Source of the DNA: Polynucleobacter sp. MWH-P3-07-1
GTDB taxonomy: Bacteria; Pseudomonadota; Gammaproteobacteria; Burkholderiales; Burkholderiaceae
Assembly: GCF_018687555.1 (NCBI RefSeq)
Contig: NZ_CP061296.1
Location: 1,116,001 to 1,180,000 of the forward strand
Reading direction: 5' to 3'
DNA length: 64,000 bases
The notes under the pieces are model-generated. The model saw only the letters and a list, made by a program, of their open reading frames with translations, made no database searches and had not been told where the DNA came from. The position numbers were made by a program, and so were the translations under genes. Below, piece by piece: positions 54,805 to 64,000 of this stretch. Position 1 is the first letter of the stretch. The number at the start of each line of letters is the position of its first letter.

Positions 54805-56046
54805 TTAAGCGAGTAACGCACTAAAAGGGATGTACTTCACCATACTACCCGCCTCAAAGGCTTGGCCTGCCGGACAGTCAATCAAACCATCACCCCATGA
54901 GGCACTGGTTAAAACACCTGAACTTTGATTGGGAAATAAATCTAGACCGCCTTTGCTATTGACTTTAACGCGCAAGAATTCATTACGCCGATCTGCTTTA
55001 GGCCAATTGAAATCAGCTCGCATTGGGTAGGCAGTCATCGATCCTGAATCACGCCCTTGTAATTTCAGAATGAAAGGGCGAACAAAGAGCAAGAAAGTGA
55101 CAAAGCTAGAAACCGGATTGCCAGGCAAGCCGATAAACCAAGCCTCTCCTGACCCTGCTTGTTCTGCTTTACGAACCGCCCCGAATGCCAAAGGCTTTCC
55201 GGGCTTAATGGCGATCTGCCATAAATCTAGGCGGCCTTCTGCAGTCACTGCAGGCTTAATGTGATCCTCTTCACCTACCGATACTCCACCAGAGGTAATA
55301 ATCAAATCATGATCTTTGCTAGCTTTGCGCAAGGCCTCGCGTGTTGCATCGAGCCGATCCGGAATAATTCCCAAATCCGTCGCGTCACATCCTAATGAAC
55401 GTAAGCAGGCTAACAAGGTATCGCGATTAGAGTTGTAAATACCGCCTGGCTTTAAAGGCTCACCTGGTAGAGCTAACTCATCGCCAGTGAAGAATGCGGC
55501 AACGCGTACGCGACGCTTCACATTTAAATGGGTTAAACCGGCCGAAGCAGCAACCCCTAACTCTTGAGGGCGCAAAAACGTTCCAGCCTGAAGCGCCACT
55601 TTTCCAGCGCTGAGATCCTCACCGCGACGACGAATCCATTGACCTAATTTAGGGATGTAATTCACTTGCACTTGATCGGCATGACCTTCAATAAGAGTGG
55701 TGTCTTCCTGAATAATGATCGCATCCGCATTAGGTGGGATAGGTGCCCCTGTAAAAATTCGTGCAGCACACCCTACCTCCAAAGGCTTCCCTACCAAACC
55801 CGCCGGAATCCGCTGGTTCACTTTTAGTACTGCACCCTCTTTGGTGATGTCAGCAGTTCGCACTGCATAGCCATCCATTGAGGTGTTGTCCAGTGGCGGC
55901 ACATCTACTAAGCTATTAACATCTTCAGCAAGCACTCTCCCAAGGGCAGCTTGCATAGCAACGCGCTCTGTTTCTGAAACTGCTCTTGCATGACTGAGTA
56001 AATGCTCAAGTGCCTGCTCAGCAGTCAGCATCGGTGGCTTATTCAT
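54805..56046 (-). CDS. moeA: Molybdopterin molybdotransferase
   Basis: A 413-aa MoeA that inserts molybdate into adenylylated molybdopterin. Recognisable segments are VPPLDNTSMDGYAVR near residues 49-63, RIFTGAPIPPNADAII, TSGGVSVGEEDHIK and LPGNPVSSFVTF. It follows thrC by 18 nt and precedes moaD by 3 nt, the Burkholderiales gene order. Confidence 0.95.
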   Translation of the reverse strand: MNKPPMLTAEQALEHLLSHARAVSETERVAMQAALGRVLAEDVNSLVDVPPLDNTSMDGYAVRTADITKEGAVLKVNQRIPAGLVGKPLEVGCAARIFTGAPIPPNADAIIIQEDTTLIEGHADQVQVNYIPKLGQWIRRRGEDLSAGKVALQAGTFLRPQELGVAASAGLTHLNVKRRVRVAAFFTGDELALPGEPLKPGGIYNSNRDTLLACLRSLGCDATDLGIIPDRLDATREALRKASKDHDLIITSGGVSVGEEDHIKPAVTAEGRLDLWQIAIKPGKPLAFGAVRKAEQAGSGEAWFIGLPGNPVSSFVTFLLFVRPFILKLQGRDSGSMTAYPMRADFNWPKADRRNEFLRVKVNSKGGLDLFPNQSSGVLTSASWGDGLIDCPAGQAFEAGSMVKYIPFSALLA

Positions 56047-56064
56047 AGCAGCTTAAAAATGAAA

Positions 56065-57507
56065 TTAATTAACGTGATCAGTGATGAAAGACTTCACTTG
56101 ACCGACATCAGCATCGATATTAACAACGCGTTGTGGAAGAGACTTAATACCCTCCAAAGCTTTGGGACAGTCAGCCGGACGACCAAGCGCCTCCAGAATA
56201 GTCTCTTCGAACTTGATAGGCAAAGCAGTCTCTAATACAAGCATCGGCACTCCTGCTTGCAGATGCTCACGAGCGACTTTCACGCCATCAGCAGTATGGG
56301 TATCGATCACCACACCATAACGTTGGTCGATATCCTGAATGGTTGCAATTCGGTTTTGATGAGTGCTGCGACCAGACTGAAAACCATACTTTGCCATTGT
56401 CTGATAAACCGATTCTTTGGAGAGATCAAAACCACCTTGGCTCTCTACTTGCTGAAAGAGCTTGGCTGTAGCTTGACCATCTTGAGACATCAAATCAAAT
56501 ACAAAGCGTTCAAAGTTACTAGCTTTGGAGATATCCATCGATGGGCTAGAAGTGTGCAAAGTTTCAGCAGACTTACGAGCGCGATAGACGCCTGTTTTAT
56601 AGAACTCGTCGAGCACATCGTTTTCGTTAGTAGCAACCACTAGATGCTCGATTGGCAAACCCATCATGCGAGCGATATGGCCGGCACAGACATTACCAAA
56701 GTTACCCGAAGGGACTGTAAAGGATACTTTCTCAGCACTGGATTTAGTGGCCAACAGATAGCCCTGGAAGTAGTAGATCACCTGTGCCACTACCCTGCCC
56801 CAGTTGATTGAGTTGACTGTTCCAATCCGGTTCTTCGCTTTAAAAGAAAGATCGTTACTTACTGCCTTCACAATATCTTGGCAGTCATCAAACACGCCAC
56901 CTACGGCTAAGTTAAAAATATTCGGGTCTTGTAAGGAATACATTTGGGCCGACTGAAAAGCGCTCATCTTCCCACGTGGTGAGAGCATGAATACGGTCAC
57001 GCCTTCTTTGCCACGCATTGCATACTCAGCGGCGCTACCGGTATCTCCAGAAGTCGCCCCGAGAATATTCAGTTTCTGACCAGCGCGCTTGAGTGCGTAT
57101 TCAAATAAGTTACCCAGCAATTGCATGGCCATGTCTTTGAAGGCCAAGGTCGGACCATTGGAAAGACTGAGCAATCCAATCTGTGTGCCCTGCTCTTCAC
57201 CCAACCAATGAATGGGAGTGATATCTTGTGCAGAGTCTGTTGCACGTCCATTGCAATAGACCTGAGCGGTATAGGTCTTGCGCAATAGAGCACGCAGGTC
57301 AGCCTCAGGAATGTCATCACAATACAAACTCAGAATCTCATAAGCCAAATCAGCATAGGAGAGGCCACGCCAGCTATCGAGTTGCGCTGTACTAATTTGT
57401 GGATAGTGCGTTGGCAGATATAAACCACCATCTGGCGCCAATCCACCCAGGAGAATTTCTAGAAAAGATTGTTGCGGACTATTGCCGCGAGTCGATTGAT
57501 AACGCAT
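56065..57507 (-). CDS. thrC: Threonine synthase
   Basis: A 480-aa PLP enzyme forming threonine from O-phosphohomoserine. The PLP lysine is Lys124 in LAFKDMAMQ, and the SGDTGSAA phosphate loop follows. The long C-terminus is normal for this subfamily. It lies 9 nt after hom in the pathway order hom-thrC. Confidence 0.95.
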   Translation of the reverse strand: MRYQSTRGNSPQQSFLEILLGGLAPDGGLYLPTHYPQISTAQLDSWRGLSYADLAYEILSLYCDDIPEADLRALLRKTYTAQVYCNGRATDSAQDITPIHWLGEEQGTQIGLLSLSNGPTLAFKDMAMQLLGNLFEYALKRAGQKLNILGATSGDTGSAAEYAMRGKEGVTVFMLSPRGKMSAFQSAQMYSLQDPNIFNLAVGGVFDDCQDIVKAVSNDLSFKAKNRIGTVNSINWGRVVAQVIYYFQGYLLATKSSAEKVSFTVPSGNFGNVCAGHIARMMGLPIEHLVVATNENDVLDEFYKTGVYRARKSAETLHTSSPSMDISKASNFERFVFDLMSQDGQATAKLFQQVESQGGFDLSKESVYQTMAKYGFQSGRSTHQNRIATIQDIDQRYGVVIDTHTADGVKVAREHLQAGVPMLVLETALPIKFEETILEALGRPADCPKALEGIKSLPQRVVNIDADVGQVKSFITDHVN

Positions 57508-57516
57508 CTTTAAATA

Positions 57517-58823
<1,307 letters not shown>

Positions 58824-58827
<4 letters not shown>

Positions 58828-60083
58828 GATGCCTTTGTTACGGTTGAAGAAGCCACTTTGCGGCCATGTTTATTTCGATAACGCTCTAAGAAACTCGCCA
58901 AACGTGTAATTGCTTCTTTAAGAACATCTTCATGCGGCAAGAACACCAAGCGGAAATGATCTGGCGTTGCCCAGTTAAATCCGGAACCCTGCACCAACAG
59001 TACTTTTTCTTCTTTTAACAAATCGGCAATAAATTGCTGATCATCTTTGATTGGATACATTTCAGGATCCAACTTAGGGAAAAGATACAAAGCAGATTTG
59101 GGTTTGACACAAGTCACGCCTGGGATCGCGGTAATGAGTTTCCAAGCGATATCACGCTGCCTTGCAAGACGACCACCTTCACCTACCAAATCATTGATGC
59201 TTTGATAACCACCTAAGGCTGTCTGAATTGCATATTGGCCTGGAACGTTGGCACACAGCCGCATTGAGGACAACATATTGAGCCCCTCAACATAATCCCG
59301 TACCATCGACTTATCACCTGAGACCACCATCCAGCCTGCACGGTAGCCGCATGAGCGATAGTTCTTAGATAAGCCATTAAAAGTAATCGTGACAACATCT
59401 TTTGAGAGCGAGGCCAAAGACACATGCTTCTCTTGATCGTAAAGCATCTTGTCGTAAATCTCATCTGCAAATAAGATCAAACCATGCTCACGGGCAATCT
59501 CGGTCAGCTCTGTCAATACAGCCGTGGAATATATTGCACCAGTAGGATTATTTGGGTTAATCACCACAATCGCTTTAGTGCGTGGCGTAATTTTTTTGCG
59601 GAGATCCGCTAAGTCAGGGGCCCACTCTTTTGACTCATCACACAAGTAATGAATCGGTGTGCCGCCAGACAAACTCACGGCAGCCGTCCACAAAGGATAG
59701 TCAGGCGCAGGTACTAACACTTCATCACCGTTATTGAGCAATGCATTCATGGCCAAAACAATGAGCTCAGAAACACCATTGCCGGTATAGATGTCATCCA
59801 ATGTAACGCCTTGGATCCCTTTTTCCTGGCAATACTGCATGATGGCTTTGCGAGCTGCAAAGATTCCTTTTGAGTCCGAGTAAGCTGATGCATTGCTCAG
59901 ATTGCGGACCATATCCAACTGAATTTCTTCGGGGGGATCAAAGCCAAAGATGCCCACATTACCAATATTGAGCTTAATGATCTTTTGACCCTCTTCTTCC
60001 ATGCGCTGAGCAAGCTCGAGCACGGGACCACGAATGTCGTAACAAACGTCTTTGAGTTTTTCTGACTTAAGGATCGGCTTCAC
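58824..60083 (-). CDS. alaA: Alanine-type aminotransferase (AlaA-like)
   Basis: A 419-aa class I aminotransferase. Substrate contacts NPNNPTGAIY and the PLP lysine region TFNGLSKNYRSCGYRAGW (about residue 240) are clear. In Burkholderiales this gene stands before hom and thrC and makes alanine, or valine-linked amino transfer, from pyruvate. The exact substrate is inferred from order and similarity. Confidence 0.88.
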
Positions 60084-60129
60084 GGTAAATTAGGGGTAAG
60101 TTCTTGAAATCTTGGAAAAAATGCCTAGC

Positions 60130-60135
60130 TATAAT
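60130..60135 (+). promoter_or_regulatory. Probable -10 box for the Mth938-arnT-arnB operon
   Basis: A perfect TATAAT lies 26 nt before the GTG start of the Mth938-like gene. The nearest -35-like box, TTGAAA at 60104-60109, is 20 nt away, longer than optimal, so only the -10 is called. Confidence 0.4.
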
Positions 60136-60161
60136 CCCTACAATTATGACAGAGAGTCCAT

Positions 60162-60542
60162 GTGAAGCTTGAATCTGACCCCCATTCTGGAGCTAATACC
60201 GTTACCGGTTATGGCGAAGGCTATGTTGAAATCAACAAAGTTCCCTATCAGCACGCCGTACTTCTCAGCTCCAACGGTGAGATTAAGCCTTGGCCAGTAG
60301 CCAGCTTTGGTGAACTCGAAGGTGAGCATTTTTCCCAAATAGCCGTCCTAAAGCCCGAACTGATCATCATCGGCACCGGTAAGCGCCAGCAATTTCCTAA
60401 GCCGGAGTTACTCAAACCTTTAATCACCGCCAAGATTGGTTTTGAGATCATGGACTCCCAAGCTGCCTGCAGAACCTACAACATCTTGGTTGGGGAAGGA
60501 CGCCAGGTTTTGCTAGCGCTGATCGTTGAAGGCGCTGCATGA
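60162..60542 (+). CDS. Mth938-like domain protein (DUF498)
   Basis: A 126-aa protein with the small alpha/beta Mth938 fold found from archaea to mitochondria (NDUFAF3 relatives). Visible features are YVEINKVPYQHAVLLSSNGEI, PELIIIGTGKRQQFP and GFEIMDSQAACRTYNILVGEGRQV. Bacterial function is not established. It starts with GTG and overlaps arnT by 4 nt (ATGA), so it is co-translated with an envelope-sugar gene although no functional link is known. Confidence 0.88.
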   Translation: MKLESDPHSGANTVTGYGEGYVEINKVPYQHAVLLSSNGEIKPWPVASFGELEGEHFSQIAVLKPELIIIGTGKRQQFPKPELLKPLITAKIGFEIMDSQAACRTYNILVGEGRQVLLALIVEGAA

Positions 60543-62233
60543 GCTTTAGCTCCAGAAAACCAGAGACCCTATTAAGCCCAGCTAAGGTGCTTTTGCTCCT
60601 GGCCATCTATGCATTGATTTGGTTTGGCACACTCAACTATCGCCATCTCATCCCTTCTGATGAAGGTCGCTACGCAGAGATGGCTCGTGAGATGCTGGTC
60701 AGTGGTGATTGGCTTACCCCACGCTATAACGGCTACCAATACTTCGAGAAACCTCCTCTACAAATTTGGGCTACTGCAGTTGCATTCAAACTATTTGGTA
60801 TTGGTGATTGGCAAGCGCGTCTGTGGACAGCCTTAACAGGATTCATCACCATTCTCTTCGTTGGCTTTACTAGTGCACGCATTTATGGTGCGCGTGCCGG
60901 CTGGCTTGCAGCAGTAGTTCTCGCTTCCACCCCGATGTGGATTATTGGGGGCCACTTTAATTCTCTAGACATGGGCCTCTCAGCATTTTTGGTGGCCGCA
61001 CTTTGCAGTCTTTTGCTTTCGCAAACATCGAATAATCAAAACGCTATCAGACAGTGGATGTGGGTCTGCTGGATCATGATGGGTCTAGCAACACTCTCTA
61101 AAGGTTTAATTGGGGCTGCCTTACCGCTCTTGGTTTTGATCATGTATTCCATCAGTAGCTGGAACTGGAAAATCTGGAGACAGTTGTCTTTGCTTAGTGG
61201 CTTCATTCTTTTCCTAGCAATCACTGCCCCATGGTTTATTTTGGTTTCGATTCGCAATCCGAATTTTGCTGAGTTCTTTTTTATTCACGAGCATCTACAG
61301 CGCTTCACCCAAGATGCCCATAGCAGAACAGGGCCGATTTACTACTTCATTCCCCTGCTCTTGATTGGCTTTCTGCCTTGGCTCTCCCAGATGCCCGGTG
61401 CTATGGTGCAAGCTTGGAAAGAATCCAAAAGGGGCTTCTCGAGCGCTTGGTTATTGGTGTGTTGGTTTGTGGTGATATTTGGATTCTTTAGCATTTCGCA
61501 TTCAAAACTCCCCGGCTACATCATGCCAATCTTTCCGGCACTGGCTATGTTGGCGGGATATCGACTCAATCACAACCTAGGTCAAATGAATGCACTTAAG
61601 TTCACTTGGCAATTGCAGACCCTTACCTTTGCCGTTCTGGGAGGAATTGGATTCGCATTCTTAGATCAAGTCGGTATTCAGGCGCGCCCCGATGAAATCG
61701 CCGCTTATGCGAGCTATACCCATTGGATCATTGTTGCGTTAATTGCTTTAATTATTTTTTCTCTTCTCGCAACCTGGCAAGCTAAGCGCAATGGGCTTAT
61801 TAGTATTGCTAGCTTTGCTATCGGATTTTTTCTCTGCGCCATCGTTGCAGGGACTGGCCACGAAACTTTGGGACGCACTGTCTCTGGCGTTGATCTAGCT
61901 GAGCGAGTGAAGTCCAGCATTCCGCAAAAGGTCAATTTCTATTCCGTGCGCATACTAGATCACACTATGCCCTTCTATTTAGGCAAAACGATGATCATGG
62001 TAGAGGATCCCGACGAGCTGGAGTACGGCGTCAGTCAGGAACCCAATCTTTGGCTACCCACCCTAGATGCCTTCATCGAACGTTGGAAAGAGGATCCTAG
62101 CAGCTATGCTTTGATGGTGCCTGAGCAATACTTGCAATTACAGCAGCAAGGGCTAGCAATGCAAGAAGTAGACCGTGACTCTCGCCGAGTGGTAGTGAAA
62201 CATCCTGATAGGCCACAATCTCTGCAACAATAA
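60539..62233 (+). CDS. arnT: ArnT-like 4-amino-4-deoxy-L-arabinose (or related sugar) transferase
   Basis: A 564-aa GT39 (GT-C) membrane enzyme with about 12 helices. The periplasmic loop has Asp41-Glu42 in IPSDEGRYAEMAREM and the motif YFEKPPLQIW, both usual in ArnT. A C-terminal soluble domain follows. ArnT moves an amino sugar from undecaprenyl phosphate to lipid A, lowering its negative charge. The neighbours arnB and arnC support the Arn role, but the exact sugar is inferred. ArnA and ArnD are not in the window. Confidence 0.86.
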   Translation: MSFSSRKPETLLSPAKVLLLLAIYALIWFGTLNYRHLIPSDEGRYAEMAREMLVSGDWLTPRYNGYQYFEKPPLQIWATAVAFKLFGIGDWQARLWTALTGFITILFVGFTSARIYGARAGWLAAVVLASTPMWIIGGHFNSLDMGLSAFLVAALCSLLLSQTSNNQNAIRQWMWVCWIMMGLATLSKGLIGAALPLLVLIMYSISSWNWKIWRQLSLLSGFILFLAITAPWFILVSIRNPNFAEFFFIHEHLQRFTQDAHSRTGPIYYFIPLLLIGFLPWLSQMPGAMVQAWKESKRGFSSAWLLVCWFVVIFGFFSISHSKLPGYIMPIFPALAMLAGYRLNHNLGQMNALKFTWQLQTLTFAVLGGIGFAFLDQVGIQARPDEIAAYASYTHWIIVALIALIIFSLLATWQAKRNGLISIASFAIGFFLCAIVAGTGHETLGRTVSGVDLAERVKSSIPQKVNFYSVRILDHTMPFYLGKTMIMVEDPDELEYGVSQEPNLWLPTLDAFIERWKEDPSSYALMVPEQYLQLQQQGLAMQEVDRDSRRVVVKHPDRPQSLQQ

Positions 62234-62239
62234 GACACC

Positions 62240-63397
62240 ATGGCTCATACCCCTTTTATTCCCTTTACGCGCCCCAGCTTTGATGAGGCGACGATTGATG
62301 CCGTGGGTGAAGTATTGCGCTCAGGCTGGGTGACCTCAGGCCCTAAGTTAGCTGAATTCGAGGCAGCCCTCAGCGACTATTTTGGAGGTCTTCCTGTGCG
62401 TTGTTTTGCCAACGGCACGGCAACCATGAAGATTGCGCTCCAAGTGGCTGGCATTGGCGAAGGCGATGAAGTCATCACCACCCCCATCTCTTGGGTTGCT
62501 ACTTCTAATGTGATTTTGGGTGTTGGGGCTAAACCGGTGTTTGTGGATATTGACCCAGTTACTCGTAATCTCGATCTATCCAAAGTAGCTGCTGCAATCA
62601 GCCACAAAACCCGCGCCATCATGCCGGTCTATCTAGCTGGCTTACCTGTCGATATGGATAAGTTGTACGACTTAGCTCAGCAACACCAATTGCGCGTGAT
62701 TGAAGATGCTGCGCAAGCCTTTGGCTCATCTTGGAAAGGTCAAAAGATCGGCAGTATCGGTGATCTCGTGAGTTTTAGTTTTCAAGCGAATAAGAATCTG
62801 TCTACTGTAGAAGGTGGCTGCTTGGTTTTTAACAATCTGGATGAGGTAAAACTCGCTGAGAAACTGCGCTTACAAGGCGTGACTCGGCAAGGCATGGATG
62901 GCATGGATGTCGATGTATTGGGCGGAAAAGATAACCTCACCGATGTCAATGCCGTGATCGGTCTTCATCAACTCAAACAACTACCCCAATTTCAGGCCAA
63001 GCGAACCGAGTTAGCGCGTCACTACTTTGCAAGTCTTCGTCAAGAAATCCAATCAGCAGGTCTGGAGAGTTTGCACTTAGAGCTGCCTCCAGAAAATTTC
63101 ACAGATAGTAATTGGCATATGTTCCAAGTGGTTTTGCCTTTAAACCAACTCCAGGTCGATCGCGCACAAGTCATGACAGAACTAAAAGGGCTGGGCATTG
63201 GCACAGGCTTACATTACCCAGCAATCACCGGCTTTAGCCTTTACACAAAACTGGGTTACCAGGTCAGCGATACACCGATCGCCGAGCGTATTGGCCGATC
63301 CATTCTGACTCTGCCATTATTTCCGGGCCTCAATCAATCCGATGTGGAGCGTATCTGCAAAAGCCTGGTTGCCATCCTCAAAAAGCACGCTAAATAG
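62240..63397 (+). CDS. arnB: ArnB-like DegT/DnrJ/EryC1 sugar aminotransferase
   Basis: A 385-aa PLP enzyme that aminates a nucleotide keto-sugar, UDP-4-keto-arabinose in the classical case. The PLP lysine is Lys185 in SFSFQANKNLSTVEGG. IEDAAQAFGS gives the PLP aspartate near residue 156. RPSFDEATIDAVGEVLRSGWVTSGPK is the family start. It follows arnT by 6 nt and precedes the ArnC-like gene by 63 nt. Confidence 0.87.
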   Translation: MAHTPFIPFTRPSFDEATIDAVGEVLRSGWVTSGPKLAEFEAALSDYFGGLPVRCFANGTATMKIALQVAGIGEGDEVITTPISWVATSNVILGVGAKPVFVDIDPVTRNLDLSKVAAAISHKTRAIMPVYLAGLPVDMDKLYDLAQQHQLRVIEDAAQAFGSSWKGQKIGSIGDLVSFSFQANKNLSTVEGGCLVFNNLDEVKLAEKLRLQGVTRQGMDGMDVDVLGGKDNLTDVNAVIGLHQLKQLPQFQAKRTELARHYFASLRQEIQSAGLESLHLELPPENFTDSNWHMFQVVLPLNQLQVDRAQVMTELKGLGIGTGLHYPAITGFSLYTKLGYQVSDTPIAERIGRSILTLPLFPGLNQSDVERICKSLVAILKKHAK

Positions 63398-63460
63398 TCC
63401 TTTGACGACCCCCATTGGCCATAATCGGGGCCACATGCCAAGATCAGGCAAAATTGAGGG

Positions 63461-64000
63461 ATGACTGCGAATATAGCCACCCCAGCTAATCAGCCTCAAC
63501 TGAGCATCGTTATCCCCGTTTATAACGAGGAAGATGGCCTGCAAGCCCTCTTTGATCGCCTCTACCCCGCAATGGATCGTGTGGCGGCCAAGCACCAACT
63601 TGCCTATGAAATCATTTTCGTGAACGATGGCAGTAAAGATCGCTCTGCTGGCATGCTGAGCAAGCAATTTGAGCTTCGCCCAGACCAAACCCGTGTTCTC
63701 TTATTTCACAGCAACTTTGGTCAGCATATGGCCATCATGGCTGGCTTTGAATACGCCCAAGGGAATTACATCATTACCTTGGATGCCGACCTGCAAAATC
63801 CTCCTGAGGAGATTGATGCCCTAGTTGTCGAGTTACTCAAAGGACATGACTATGTTGGCACGATTCGCGCTGATCGTCGCGATAGTTTCTTCCGAAAATT
63901 TGCTTCACGAATGATGAATCGTCTGCGCCACAGCATTACCCACATCACCATGACAGATCAAGGCTGCATGCTCCGTGGCTATAGCCGTCGAATTGTGGAC
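63461..64000 (+). CDS. arnC: ArnC/DPMS-like family 2 glycosyltransferase (partial, C-terminus off the window edge)
   Basis: The first 180 residues of a GT2 enzyme. LSIVIPVYNEEDGLQALFDRL, FVNDGSKDRS, LDADLQNPPEEI and TDQGCMLRGY are the usual motifs of undecaprenyl-phosphate sugar transferases such as ArnC. The C-terminal membrane helices would lie beyond position 64000. ArnC attaches the formylated amino sugar to undecaprenyl phosphate for ArnT. Position after arnT-arnB supports this. The ATG is preceded by GAGGG. Confidence 0.85.
   Translation, partial: MTANIATPANQPQLSIVIPVYNEEDGLQALFDRLYPAMDRVAAKHQLAYEIIFVNDGSKDRSAGMLSKQFELRPDQTRVLLFHSNFGQHMAIMAGFEYAQGNYIITLDADLQNPPEEIDALVVELLKGHDYVGTIRADRRDSFFRKFASRMMNRLRHSITHITMTDQGCMLRGYSRRIVD

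Overview
The window looks like chromosome of a free-living betaproteobacterium of the Burkholderiaceae, most likely Polynucleobacter or a close relative. This is an inference from gene content and order: alaA-hom-thrC-moeA-moaD-moaE, rimP-nusA-infB-rbfA-truB-typA, yejABEF beside fabI, an orphan Bug-type solute-binding protein, moderate GC and very tight gene packing. I see no rRNA, insertion sequence, prophage, integron or CRISPR array, and no gene-free stretch longer than about 300 bases.

Layout. 1-3923 (minus): a molybdenum hydroxylase pair (IorA/IorB type) followed by soxX-soxY-soxZ, with soxZ running off the window edge. 4078-5149: lrgA-lrgB. 5151-5968: a frame-broken outer-membrane barrel gene. 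6045-7370: a Pif1-like helicase. 7398-19754: a c-di-GMP and polysaccharide island. Its core is wecB-nfrB-nfrA-DUF4434 on the plus strand, and it is bracketed on both sides by an HD-GYP/GGDEF gene pair on the minus strand. An alanine-only-rich helical protein lies just upstream of wecB. 19829-21340: tRNA-His, dusA and a small exported protein. 21420-24079: TauE/SafE exporter, MFS transporter and a VapC/Phd-type toxin-antitoxin pair. 24210-32115: typA and the truB-rbfA-infB-nusA-rimP translation/transcription operon. 32305-34713: rluB and scpB. 34911-42222: patatin-like lipoprotein, an NlpC/P60-fold protein lacking its catalytic cysteine, and the yejABEF peptide importer. 42273-45447: fabI, chrA and a Bug protein. 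45514-49102: an unusual trio of GT39 glycosyltransferase, sialidase-fold protein and multi-pass membrane protein. 49167-50766: flavocytochrome c sulfide dehydrogenase (fccAB). 50834-54040: cbpA-cbpM and an ABC-F ATPase. 54088-60083: molybdopterin synthesis and threonine/alanine biosynthesis genes. 60162-64000: an Mth938-like protein and an arnT-arnB-arnC series, with arnC cut by the window end.

How the parts fit. The most notable system is 7398-19754. Its four core genes provide a ManNAc-precursor epimerase (WecB), an inner-membrane glycosyltransferase with a MshEN-type c-di-GMP sensor (NfrB), an outer-membrane TPR/barrel export protein (NfrA) and a periplasmic TIM-barrel-like protein (DUF4434). 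They match the parts of the E. coli phage-N4-receptor glycan pathway, but are gathered in one cluster together with two c-di-GMP synthase/hydrolase pairs. This would be a compact, c-di-GMP-controlled exopolysaccharide module. A second theme is reduced-sulfur oxidation: sox genes with a SoxY lacking the usual GGCGG tail, sulfide dehydrogenase, and possibly TauE/SafE. A third is cell-envelope sugar modification by two GT39 enzymes and the Arn-like set.
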